Assembly (NCBI GenBank): GCA_942492735.1
Contig: OW818648.1
Span: 3,286,001-3,350,000 of the forward strand
Direction of reading: 5' to 3'
DNA from: Sporobacter sp942492735
GTDB taxonomy: Bacteria > Bacillota > Clostridia > Oscillospirales > Oscillospiraceae
Length of the DNA stretch: 64,000 bases
The notes beneath the pieces were generated by a model. That model was not told the DNA's origin. It worked only from the letters and a program-made list of their open reading frames with translations, and searched no databases. This document shows positions 41,919 to 50,170 of this stretch, one piece after another (the stretch's first letter is position 1; each line of letters begins with the position of its first letter). The position numbers and the translations under genes are program-made.

Positions 41919-43616
41919 CTATTTCTGCCCTGCGAGCCAAGTCGGAACATCATAATAAAGATGTCTGTCTGCCATGTCGGCATAAGCAGGTATAAGACCG
42001 AGCCGCCAAAAGGATATACCGGTGACACCGAACATGCGCGTCAAATCCATCTTGGCCTCAACGCTGCGTGTGTCCTCATACCAGCCGATGTTGTCCGTAT
42101 TGTCGGTATTATTATGATACGTTATGTATGGATTCTGGTACTTGACAGAATAATTGATGACAGACGGGGGATCAAGCATTCTGCTGTATAATGACGCGGG
42201 ATCAGGCTGATAAGCTAACGCATTAATAACCTTGCCGTTCTGGCGCTTCCATTGAATACTGCCGATGCTTATGGCCAGCGCAATTTTACTTTTATCCTGA
42301 ACACCTGTCGTACTGTCGGTAATCGCTTTAAGTGCCGTGTATATTTCATAAATCGGTGTCAATGGCGTGTCTATATAGCCCGCATTCATTTCTGCTGCCG
42401 TGAGCGTGACGGCGGCGTAATCGTGCGCCATCAGGATGACCTTGTCGGCGTATTCGCCAATGGTCCTAAAGTCGAAGCCGTCGTAATAGATACCGTCCGA
42501 AGTCACAGGCTGTACGCACACATAGAGGGATAAACCAAGTGCAGATGTTTGACTCTGTAGTTCCTGCAGGAAGAGATTGAGACCGCTTTTAAGCAACGCG
42601 CCTCTCAGGCCTTCAAAATCGATCGTTATGCCATTATAGTTGTTTTCACGCTGAAGTTCCGCGATAATCTGGGCTATTGCCTTTGTACGCGCGTCGGCAC
42701 TGTTCAAAATCGCACTGCAAGGATCTGTTACAGTACCGTCAGGCAGAGTCACCTTCAAGTCTGAGCTCATATAGACGCTCAGATTGTCTGAGACGCCGTT
42801 GTTTTTCGCAAGCTGCACAACCTCCTGATAACCGTCCGGGATGCTGTAAGGGTTCCCGTTTGATGAGGAAGTATTGAGAATGGGCGCACCCGAACTGTCG
42901 ACTTCAAGCCTGCTCCAACCGAAGGTTATGGAATTGAAATCAGTAATCATACTCTTCTGGAGATACGACTTAGACGCGTAAAAGACATGGCTCCAGTCAA
43001 TCTTCGAGAAGAACCTGTCATTCAGCCGGACCATCATCGACGCGGCTTCCTCACGTGTCGCGAAGCCCTGCGGGTTGAAGGTCACAGGTGTCGTACCGCT
43101 AATGATCCCAAAATCGTAGGCCATCGTTATGTACGGGATGCTGCTGCTCACGTCAGCAAACGGTGTTTTAACGTTTTTCAGTGAATCAGCAAGCATTGTG
43201 TATCCAAGGGCGCGGACAAGCATGACTGCCATTTCTTCACGCGTGATGGGATCTTTCGGACGGAATAACGTGCTGTCGGCTATGACGGCGCCGTTTATAA
43301 CAGACGTTTCAATATCGTCATAGTACCAGGCGCCTTTGTCTGCATTATCCTTGAATGTCGGTGTATCCGGGTTCACGAGGCTCCAGTGAAACAACCGCGG
43401 GAGCATGGTCGCGAATTCCGCTCTTGTCAAGACGTTCCCATATCCGAATACGCCTCCGCCAGGTCCGCCCATAATGTCCAAGGCGGCGACGGCTGTGATA
43501 TAGTCCTTTGCCCAACTGCTATCTGGCACATCGGAAAACCCCGTACCCGATGCTTTCGCTGTTAAGCCGAAAGTAAACACGAAAACCAAGACGATACAAA
43601 TAATTCTTTTTTTCAT
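41919..43616 (-). CDS. SLH-anchored GH18-type glycosidase
   Basis: This 565-residue secreted protein has a signal peptide (MKKRIICIVLVFVFTFGLTA). Three SLH repeats fill about residues 24-195 (FSDVPDSSWAKDYI, then PRDPITREEMAVML-like). A glycoside hydrolase 18 barrel follows from about 215. The catalytic segment is YNGITIDFEGLRG, with the Glu of IDFEG as the acid; ILMAHDYAA and SIGSIQWKRQ also fit GH18 wall-active enzymes such as spore-cortex N-acetylglucosaminidases. Its likely substrate is peptidoglycan or chitin-like glycan at the surface. It is followed downstream by a terminator and a 72-bp repeat. Confidence 0.9.
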   Translation of the reverse strand: MKKRIICIVLVFVFTFGLTAKASGTGFSDVPDSSWAKDYITAVAALDIMGGPGGGVFGYGNVLTRAEFATMLPRLFHWSLVNPDTPTFKDNADKGAWYYDDIETSVINGAVIADSTLFRPKDPITREEMAVMLVRALGYTMLADSLKNVKTPFADVSSSIPYITMAYDFGIISGTTPVTFNPQGFATREEAASMMVRLNDRFFSKIDWSHVFYASKSYLQKSMITDFNSITFGWSRLEVDSSGAPILNTSSSNGNPYSIPDGYQEVVQLAKNNGVSDNLSVYMSSDLKVTLPDGTVTDPCSAILNSADARTKAIAQIIAELQRENNYNGITIDFEGLRGALLKSGLNLFLQELQSQTSALGLSLYVCVQPVTSDGIYYDGFDFRTIGEYADKVILMAHDYAAVTLTAAEMNAGYIDTPLTPIYEIYTALKAITDSTTGVQDKSKIALAISIGSIQWKRQNGKVINALAYQPDPASLYSRMLDPPSVINYSVKYQNPYITYHNNTDNTDNIGWYEDTRSVEAKMDLTRMFGVTGISFWRLGLIPAYADMADRHLYYDVPTWLAGQK

Positions 43617-43662
43617 ACTATGTACTCCAATACACTGTTAGCCTGTGTTCACCAAGATATGT

Positions 43663-45918
43663 TCAAAGCCTGTTCATTTGCTCCACAACCTGCTTGATCT
43701 CGTCAAGGGTCACGCCGCCGAAGCTTGTCAGACTGCGCAGCGGCATATAATCCATCATGGCGGCCAGCATTTCCGGTGAGATGGCCTCTCCCTCCGTCGC
43801 GCTTTTATCCGCACCGCCGAACAGCGAGCCCTCCAGCATCGGATTTATAAGCGCCAATGCTCTTTCATCGGCTTTTATATCAAGGAAGATGGAGTCCAAA
43901 GTATACGTATAGGGTATACCGACTGTCGACTCGACAAAAACCGTCTCGGTGAGTACCGACTCTGCTGAAGATTTGCCGATGATGACATCAAAATAACCGG
44001 TCTGAACATGCCAATCCATAATATCGGTGTTGTAATAGGCAAACGCTCTTTTATTAAGACGGAAAACGACCGTCTTTGTTTCATTTGGCTTCAGCGCAAT
44101 TTTGTCAAAGCCGCGCAGCTCTTTGATAGGACGGATGACGGTAGATTCCCGATCGGCAACATAGAGCTGGACAACCTCTTTACCAAAGACGCCGCCTGTA
44201 TTGGTGACGTCCACTGTGACGGTGAGTGTATCTGTATCCTTGATCTGAGACGCGCTCAACTGCAGATTAGCATAAGAAAACGAGGTGTAGCTCAAACCAA
44301 AGCCGAACGGGAATAGCACATCCATTTTCTTTTTTTCATAATATCGGTAGCCAACGAAAATGCCCTCACGGTACTCGACCTTGTCCCCTTCTCCGGGGAA
44401 ATTGAGATATGATGGGTTGTCCTCCAGCTTCAATGGAAAACTCTCCGCCAGCCTGCCGCAGGGATTAGCCTTGCCAAAGAGGATGTCAACCGCTGCGCCG
44501 CCGACAGCCTGTCCGCCCAAGTAAACCTCAAGAAGTGCCTTGACATGAGTGATCCATGGCATTTCGACAGGAGATCCGTTGTGCAGGACAATGACGGTAT
44601 TCGGCTGAACAGCCGCAATTTTTTCAATCAGCTCGTTCTGGGCGTCCGGCAGACGCATGTGCGCTCTATCAAAACCCTCGGACTCATAAGCATCAGGCAA
44701 CCCGACAAAGATGACGGCTGCTTCTGCCGTTGCCGCAGCATCGAGCGCTTCATATAAGAGCACATTATTGAGCCTGTCCTCCGCGTCGTCAAAGCCTTTG
44801 GCGTAAATCACGCCTGCCGGTGCACAGTCCATCGCCGATGTGAGTTTATGTGCATTGATATGTGAACTACCGCCGCCTTGATAGCGCGGTGCGGCGGCAT
44901 ATTGACCGATGAAAGCGATTTTCTGACCTTCGCGCAGCGGAAGGATGTTGTCATTCTTGAGGAGTACAGCGGTTTCTGAGGCCGCTTTTCTCGCAAGCTC
45001 ATGGTCGGCATCTTTATCAAATACGGCATCATGTTCACGCTTTTCGGCAAAACGGAAAACAATATTCAGGATGCGCTCTGCAGCAATATCCAAAATCGCC
45101 GCGTCAAGATTCCCGTTTCTGACTGCGTTCACGATCTCCAGGTCTCTGGCACCGCCCGAAAAAGGCATCTCCAGGTCCAGACCTGCAGAAAGGTCCGGAA
45201 CACGGTCGTTGACGGCACCCCAGTCGCTCATGACAAATCCGTCAAAGCCCCATTCTCCGCGGAGTACGTCGGAAAGGTATTTTTTGTTTTCTGGTGCATA
45301 AACCTTGTTTATTCTGTTATATGAGCACATGACGGTCCATGGCATCGCTTCCTTGACAGGGATCTCAAAAGCAGCCATATAGATTTCACGCATCGTGCGC
45401 TCATCAACTTCAGCGGAAACAGACATCCGCCGTGTCTCCTGGTTGTTTGCGAGGTAGTGCTTGATGCTTGTTCCGACATTTCTGCTCTGCACGCCTTTAA
45501 TAAATGCCGATGCGATTTCACCAGCGAGGAGCGGATCCTCGGAATAATACTCGAAGTTTCTGCCGCAGAGCGGGCTGCGCTTGATATTAACCGCCGGGCC
45601 GAGAAGAACCCCCACACCTTCCGCCTGGCATTCGTTGCCCAGCGCCTCGCCGATCGACCCGAGAAGCTCCCGGTCAAACGACGATGCCAACCCGCTGCCT
45701 GTCGGGAAACAGACCGCCTTGATGCTGTCATGGATACCGAGATGGTCGCCTTCCTCCGCCTGCTTGCGCAGACCATGCGGGCCATCGGATACCATAATGG
45801 CCGGAATACCGAGCCTGGGGATGGCCTTTGTGTGCCAGAAATCCGCACCGGAGCAAAGGCCGGCTTTTTCCTCGAGTGTCATTTGAGCGATAAGCTCTTT
45901 TATGTTCTCTGATGTCAT
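43663..45918 (-). CDS. Glycoside hydrolase family 3 beta-glucosidase
   Basis: This 751-residue GH3 enzyme has no signal peptide and is thus intracellular. The N-terminal barrel carries LGIPAIMVSDGPHGLRKQ, KHYLANNQE and the nucleophile Asp232 in GFVMSDWGAVND. The second domain has QGGGSSHIN, and a fibronectin-III-like domain occupies about residues 570-640. It would hydrolyse beta-linked oligosaccharides such as cellobiose or aryl glucosides. AAAGGA lies about 10 bp before ATG 45918. The SLH-GH18 gene begins 46 bp downstream on the same strand. Confidence 0.95.
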   Translation of the reverse strand: MTSENIKELIAQMTLEEKAGLCSGADFWHTKAIPRLGIPAIMVSDGPHGLRKQAEEGDHLGIHDSIKAVCFPTGSGLASSFDRELLGSIGEALGNECQAEGVGVLLGPAVNIKRSPLCGRNFEYYSEDPLLAGEIASAFIKGVQSRNVGTSIKHYLANNQETRRMSVSAEVDERTMREIYMAAFEIPVKEAMPWTVMCSYNRINKVYAPENKKYLSDVLRGEWGFDGFVMSDWGAVNDRVPDLSAGLDLEMPFSGGARDLEIVNAVRNGNLDAAILDIAAERILNIVFRFAEKREHDAVFDKDADHELARKAASETAVLLKNDNILPLREGQKIAFIGQYAAAPRYQGGGSSHINAHKLTSAMDCAPAGVIYAKGFDDAEDRLNNVLLYEALDAAATAEAAVIFVGLPDAYESEGFDRAHMRLPDAQNELIEKIAAVQPNTVIVLHNGSPVEMPWITHVKALLEVYLGGQAVGGAAVDILFGKANPCGRLAESFPLKLEDNPSYLNFPGEGDKVEYREGIFVGYRYYEKKKMDVLFPFGFGLSYTSFSYANLQLSASQIKDTDTLTVTVDVTNTGGVFGKEVVQLYVADRESTVIRPIKELRGFDKIALKPNETKTVVFRLNKRAFAYYNTDIMDWHVQTGYFDVIIGKSSAESVLTETVFVESTVGIPYTYTLDSIFLDIKADERALALINPMLEGSLFGGADKSATEGEAISPEMLAAMMDYMPLRSLTSFGGVTLDEIKQVVEQMNRL

Positions 45919-46256
45919 ATGTATACAATCCTTTCATACTTAACACTTGTATTAAATATCAGTCAATATCATCATCCCGAATAATATTTTGCCTACACTT
46001 TATTTAGTAAAGATCATTGATATAATGATTTTTAGAGCGTGTGAATTATCATTATGGTGAAAATAGGCTTCTAATTACGTGCATAAATGGGTCATTTTCA
46101 CTGTTCTGTTTTACATAATAAGTTTCATTTTAACATTATTTGTTTTTATTTTCCATCATAAAATCAAAATTTTTGAAAACAAACGAGCGCATGAGATAAC
46201 GCGAGATAATCGGCGCAAACTAGTCCACAATAGACAAATATTGGGGAATACGGTTT

Positions 46257-46285
46257 TTGATTTTTATGAATTTGTACAGTATAGT
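46257..46285 (+). promoter_or_regulatory. Sigma-A promoter of the candidate structured RNA
   Basis: TTGATT (46257-46262) and TATAGT (46280-46285) are separated by exactly 17 bp, with no open reading frame following. Transcription would start near 46292. The upstream part of the gap (45919-46250) is AT-rich, with a TGATATAAT element near 46017 and no convincing gene. Confidence 0.6.
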
Positions 46286-46291
46286 TAAAAC

Positions 46292-46600
46292 AGGCTCCAG
46301 GGAATACCGAAGAGAATATATCAAAGCGGAAAGCCGCCACATGAAAATGTGGAAAGCAGAAGTACGGTGCAATGACACGAAAGTGAAATTGGCTGTGAAT
46401 CAAGCGGATGACTGAGTTGCTTTAGAAGGATTGGTACGAAGGTTTAATAGCTTGAGTACTGGTCGGTCAGGGAAACAAGGTTCAGAAGTTCGGTTATAAA
46501 CCTTCTGCACAAAAGGGCACTGTGATGAGATATCTGATGAAGGTTCGCTGGAGCTTATTATTTACAATCGGAAAGACGGGGATTTTCAGTCCCCGTCTAT
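46292..46600 (+). ncRNA. Candidate structured non-coding RNA of about 300 nt
   Basis: The stretch has a promoter, no coding frame and many RNA-like features. AGGCTCCAG (46292-46300) can pair with CTGGAGCTT (46548-46556) to close the molecule with a 9-bp stem. CCACAT-GAAA-ATGTGG (46337-46352) is a GNRA-capped hairpin. CAAT-GA-CAC-GAAA-GTG-AA-ATTG (46370-46391) is a second, with a tandem G-A internal loop. AAGGTT (46477-46482) pairs with AACCTT (46499-46504). A 9-bp hairpin ends it. I cannot name the family. It could be one of the large Firmicutes RNAs or a group II intron relic; no reverse transcriptase or domain V is visible. Confidence 0.55.
46574..46598. terminator. Shared terminator hairpin of hpt and the structured RNA
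   Basis: AGACGGGGA/TCCCCGTCT forms a perfect 9-bp stem with a 7-nt loop. It overlaps the hpt stop codon, and the plus strand continues into ATGTTATTT. The T tracts are weak on both sides. Confidence 0.7.
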
Positions 46601-47109
46601 GTTATTTCCGCAATAAACGGAAGGTTGCGGCCTTTTTCGTCCACGTCCAGCCCATAGCCCAAAAGTCTGGCTTTTGAGACTTCAAAGCCGACATACTCTA
46701 CCGGAATGCTGATAAGTTGTTCCTCGGGACTTAAAAGAAGTGTACAGATTTTAATACTGGCCGCGCCTCTCGTCTCGAGGTTATGCAGGAGATATCCTGT
46801 TGTCAAACCTGAACGAATGATGTCTTCAATAATGAGCACATGCTTTCCGGCGATATCAGAATCAAGATCCTTCGTGAGCCGGACAGCACCGGTCCGTCCG
46901 GTTGCGTTGGCGTAAATACCGATTGAAATCAGATCAAGCTGCAGCGGCAGCGCAATAGCCCGAGCGAGATCTGTGAGGAAGAAAAGAGAACCCTTTAAAA
47001 CACCGACGAGTATGAGGTCAAGGCCAAAATAATCAGCCGTGATCTTGTTTCCCAATTCGGCAATTCTCTTTTGCAGGTCCGCTTCGCTGTAGATGATTTT
47101 TTTATACAT
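46597..47109 (-). CDS. hpt: Hypoxanthine phosphoribosyltransferase
   Basis: This 170-residue purine-salvage enzyme converts hypoxanthine or guanine plus PRPP to IMP or GMP. The PRPP-binding motif VLIIEDIIRSGLTTGY (residues about 91-106) and the early VGVLKGSLFF loop are diagnostic. CAGGAGCC serves as ribosome binding site. It lies 96 nt downstream of a kinase-like gene, across a tandem repeat that forms most of the spacer. The gene has lost its common tilS-ftsH neighbourhood in this window. Confidence 0.95.
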   Translation of the reverse strand: MYKKIIYSEADLQKRIAELGNKITADYFGLDLILVGVLKGSLFFLTDLARAIALPLQLDLISIGIYANATGRTGAVRLTKDLDSDIAGKHVLIIEDIIRSGLTTGYLLHNLETRGAASIKICTLLLSPEEQLISIPVEYVGFEVSKARLLGYGLDVDEKGRNLPFIAEIT

Positions 47110-47120
47110 AAAAGGCTCCT

Positions 47121-47214
47121 GTTACGACACGAGTGTTACGACACGAGTGTTACGACACGAGTGTTACGACACGAGTGTTACGACACGAGTGTTACGACAC
47201 GAGTGTTACGACAC
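47121..47214. repeat. Tandem repeat of 14 bp, about 6.7 copies
   Basis: The unit GTTACGACACGAGT repeats perfectly from 47121, ending in a partial tenth-base copy at 47214. The last copy contains the stop codon of the kinase-like gene. The array separates that gene from the hpt ribosome binding site. Perfect copies suggest recent slippage and probably variable copy number. Confidence 0.97.
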
Positions 47215-48234
47215 CTTGTAATTCAGGTTGAAACGTTCGATGAGCGAGCAAAAGTCTTTTTTATAGACGATCTTAATATTTGTACCGGGGTAGAGCTCTC
47301 GCAGCCTCTTAACCTTCTTGTTTTTCAGTGTCACGTATTTTTGATCCATCGTCGTCAGCTCAATATAGGTATCGAATTTCGTCAGATAGAAATCGGGGCT
47401 GAAGGCCATCGTCATATTCCCTTCCGCATCCCATTCGATCGGAAATGTTTTCGGCTCATATTTCCATTCAATTTGGTACATGTCCAGTATCTTTGCGAAT
47501 TCCTCTTCCGACTGATTTTTCAGGACCGGGCGATCCGACAGAGAATCTATAACCTCCGGATTGCTCGTCTGTTGTTCAAGACTTCTTTGACGCTCCCTTT
47601 CGCGGTACACGGCAGCGATAGAGGCAACACATTCGTCAACCGACATCATTGACGTGTTTAAAATCAAATGATATAAGGACGGGTCCGTCAAATCGGTATT
47701 ATAAACCGTCGACACGAATTTTTTATGCTTTTTGTCCGCAGTGTTCAGGATGCTTTCGGCTTCATTATCGGTGACGCGGAACTGTTTTTTCGCTCTGGCA
47801 ATTCGGACAGCTTTCGTTGCGATCAGGCGCACATGGAGCGCATCACGTCGTCCTGCAAAAAGCATCTGCGAGCCAAACCCGACAAGAACAGCCGGATTAT
47901 TCTCAATAAATGCGGATAATTCCCGTGCCATGCGGTCAAGAAACGTCTCTTCTCCCCCGCATTGATTGAGATAATATTTCGCGCTCTCAGACAGCATATA
48001 TCTATCATAGGTATTTGACGCAATACTGGGAAAATACGAGAACAAGTCCTTCCTCGTTATAAGCTCCCAGCTCAGCCTTCGCGACAGCGCCTCAGCGACA
48101 TCGTCGCCGTAACTGCACATCTGGCGTGATATCGTAATAACAGGCAACAGATATACCTTCTTTCCATTGATACTGCGGTTTTTAACTATCTTCACATAAT
48201 TATATTGTCGGCGTTTTTTTATCGGTTCAATCAT
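47206..48234 (-). CDS. Cytidylate-kinase-like protein fused to a PD-(D/E)XK-like domain
   Basis: This 342-residue protein has two parts. Residues about 28-215 resemble the cytidylate kinase-like family (VITISRQMCSYGDDVAEALSRRL), but the usual GSGG/GKS P-loop is degenerate, which puts kinase activity in doubt. Residues about 250-342 contain SPDFYL (Asp281) and YIELT (Glu292), followed by a basic helix and IKIVYKKDF. This is the outline of a PD-(D/E)XK nuclease-like fold, with Thr at the usual Lys position. The function is unknown. No strong ribosome binding site is visible at 48234. The stop codon lies in the tandem repeat. Confidence 0.7.
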   Translation of the reverse strand: MIEPIKKRRQYNYVKIVKNRSINGKKVYLLPVITISRQMCSYGDDVAEALSRRLSWELITRKDLFSYFPSIASNTYDRYMLSESAKYYLNQCGGEETFLDRMARELSAFIENNPAVLVGFGSQMLFAGRRDALHVRLIATKAVRIARAKKQFRVTDNEAESILNTADKKHKKFVSTVYNTDLTDPSLYHLILNTSMMSVDECVASIAAVYRERERQRSLEQQTSNPEVIDSLSDRPVLKNQSEEEFAKILDMYQIEWKYEPKTFPIEWDAEGNMTMAFSPDFYLTKFDTYIELTTMDQKYVTLKNKKVKRLRELYPGTNIKIVYKKDFCSLIERFNLNYKVS

Positions 48235-48270
48235 ACCATATTTGTTGTGGAATTGGAATCTAAATTTACA

Positions 48271-48306
48271 AAAATACCACTATATCTTGTGATATAGTGG
48301 TATTTT
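48271..48306. terminator. 16-bp terminator hairpin after the beta-CASP gene
   Basis: A perfect stem (48271-48286 with 48291-48306, loop TTGT) has A-run and T-run ends, so it can terminate in both directions. It separates the dnaE/beta-CASP unit from the kinase-like gene. Confidence 0.85.
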
Positions 48307-48358
48307 AGGTTCGCAGGAATGTGGGTGTGCTGTTATGGCGGGCCTCGTTCCATCCTGT

Positions 48359-48432
48359 CGTGTCGGAGTAACGCGGCACAGGAGGCAATCCTCAGTCACC
48401 TGCGGGTGACAGCTCCTTTGCCTAAGGAGCCT
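48359..48432. repeat. 74-bp dispersed repeat, copy 2
   Basis: It has the same length and order of elements as 15912-15985. It contains GTCACCTGCGGGTGAC and AGCTCCTTTGCCTAAGGAGC, two good hairpins that are partly kept by paired changes in copy 1. Confidence 0.65.
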
Positions 48433-48451
48433 GAGAGGGTGGGTGGGTATA

Positions 48452-50143
48452 TTAACGATCCCACTTATTAGCCAGAGCAATGACCTGATCGGCGAAGGCT
48501 GCGAGATCTTTGTTCGATCCGCCGTAATTTTTGGCGATGGAGCCCATAAGGCGTGTACCGGCAGAGACAAGCCGCTGATATATCGGCGATTCGCCTCTTG
48601 GGGACGCTTCTCTTCTGGACGGCGCTTCGCCTCTTGAGGGTGCTTCACCTCTGACAGGTGTTTCGCGTCTGCCTATTAATTCGTTTCGATCGGGTATTGC
48701 GTCCGCGCGATCTTCCTCATCTATTCCTTCGGATACGAGGGTTCCGGTCAGGAGGTCATAAACTGCTGTAAACTTTGGTGCCATTGCTGTGAAGCCCTCT
48801 GTGTTGAGCGTTTCTGCAAAGATGTCGCAAACATCTTCCTCACCGTGGACGATAAATACTTTCTCTGGTTTTGGCTCGAATGACCGGACCCATTTTAACA
48901 GACCGTCGCGGTCGGCATGCGCGCTCATGCCGCGAAAGCTGAATACATTGCATTTAACAGCAATCTCTTCGCCGAAAAGCATCACTTTACTGGCTGTTTT
49001 TTCAACAAGAATTCTGCCGAGTGTTCCTCTGGCCTGAAAGCCGACAAAGATGACAGCGCATTCCGGCCGCCAAAGATTGTGCTTGAGATGGTGCCTGATT
49101 CGACCAGCTTCGCACATACCGCTCGATGCGATGATGACCTTCGGTGTTTTATCAAAATTGATGGCTTTGGAATCATCGGAAGTCTCCGATATGTTGAGGT
49201 CTTCAAAGTGTAAATAGTCTTTTCCCGCCTTGATGACCGCAATCGTGGCCTCATCAAGATATCCTTCAAGCTTGCCGCCATATATCCTCGTCGCGGCGTT
49301 TGCAAGTGGGCTGTCAACGTACACCGGAAAATTCGGCGCGCTTTTCACGAGCCCCCGCTCCTTAATTTCTCTGAAAAAGTAAAGCAGCTCCTGCGTTCTG
49401 CCGATGGCAAAGGACGGAATTATGACATTGCCGCCCGCGCCAAGCGTTTCATCAATGAGCTTCGCCAAATCCTCGGTATAATCGGCGGCGACCTCATGAT
49501 TCCTGTCACCGTATGTCGATTCCATGATAGCGATGTCAGCTTCCTTGATGTACTGCGGGTCTCGGATGATTGGCTGTCCGATATTGCCTATATCGCCCGA
49601 GTAAACAACCTTTTTCGTAACACCGTTCTCGGTCAGCCACATTTCCACAAATGCCGAGCCGAGCAGGTGGCCTGCGTCAATGAAGCGGATCTTTAAGCCG
49701 TCGTCAATGGTAATTTCTTCGTTATATTGACATGGTACAAAATATTGAAATACCGCTTCCGCATCGAGTACGGTGTAGAGCGGCTCTGTTCCCAGATTTC
49801 CCGCACGCCTTCCCCTTTTTGATTTCCATCCGGCTTCAACCTCCTGGATGTGCGCGCTGTCACGCAGCATAATATGCAGTAGCTCAATTGTTGCGCTCGT
49901 CGCGTATATTTTGTTTTTGAACCCCTGCTTGACCAATAGCGGCAGCCGTCCTGAATGGTCAATATGCGCGTGCGTCATGACAACATAATCGATGGCGGCG
50001 GGATTAAACGGAAAATCCTGTCCGTATGCATGCTCACTGCCCTGCAGCATACCGCAATCCACAAGAATGTTCTTACCATTAACCTCAACCCCGTGGCAGC
50101 TGCCTGTGACTTCTCTGTTTGCGCCGTAAAAAGAAAGCTTCAT
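48452..50143 (-). CDS. Beta-CASP metallo-beta-lactamase-fold RNA hydrolase
   Basis: This 563-residue protein has an N-terminal metallo-beta-lactamase domain with THAHIDHSGRLPLL, the beta-CASP insert (ESTYGDRNHE, then IPSFAIGRTQELLYF) and the RNA-specificity segment ASSGMCEAGRIRHHL. HADRDGLLKW and FIVHGEED supply late metal ligands. It is similar to YsgA/CPSF-like exonucleases that process RNA. Residues about 495-525 carry an unusual repeat of a six-residue RGEAPS-type motif, probably a disordered linker. GAGGT precedes ATG 50143. It follows dnaE by 27 bp and is probably co-transcribed. Confidence 0.9.
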   Translation of the reverse strand: MKLSFYGANREVTGSCHGVEVNGKNILVDCGMLQGSEHAYGQDFPFNPAAIDYVVMTHAHIDHSGRLPLLVKQGFKNKIYATSATIELLHIMLRDSAHIQEVEAGWKSKRGRRAGNLGTEPLYTVLDAEAVFQYFVPCQYNEEITIDDGLKIRFIDAGHLLGSAFVEMWLTENGVTKKVVYSGDIGNIGQPIIRDPQYIKEADIAIMESTYGDRNHEVAADYTEDLAKLIDETLGAGGNVIIPSFAIGRTQELLYFFREIKERGLVKSAPNFPVYVDSPLANAATRIYGGKLEGYLDEATIAVIKAGKDYLHFEDLNISETSDDSKAINFDKTPKVIIASSGMCEAGRIRHHLKHNLWRPECAVIFVGFQARGTLGRILVEKTASKVMLFGEEIAVKCNVFSFRGMSAHADRDGLLKWVRSFEPKPEKVFIVHGEEDVCDIFAETLNTEGFTAMAPKFTAVYDLLTGTLVSEGIDEEDRADAIPDRNELIGRRETPVRGEAPSRGEAPSRREASPRGESPIYQRLVSAGTRLMGSIAKNYGGSNKDLAAFADQVIALANKWDR

Positions 50144-50170
50144 ACTTTACCTCACATGTTTTTAATGATG

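Noticed and set aside
46079..46288. Small frame of 69 codons with a hydrophobic start
   Set aside because: It has a GTG start, no ribosome binding site and AT-rich sequence. Its end overlaps the promoter of the candidate RNA.
46292..46600. Complete group II intron
   Set aside because: There is no reverse transcriptase frame, no domain V-like hairpin and no canonical GTGYG 5' end. At most it is a relic.
47121..47214. CRISPR array
   Set aside because: Units are 14 bp, contiguous and without spacers, and no cas genes are near. It is a plain tandem repeat.
47071..47652. Plus-strand frame reading through the tandem repeat
   Set aside because: The repeat makes a periodic peptide, and most of the frame is antisense to the kinase-like gene.
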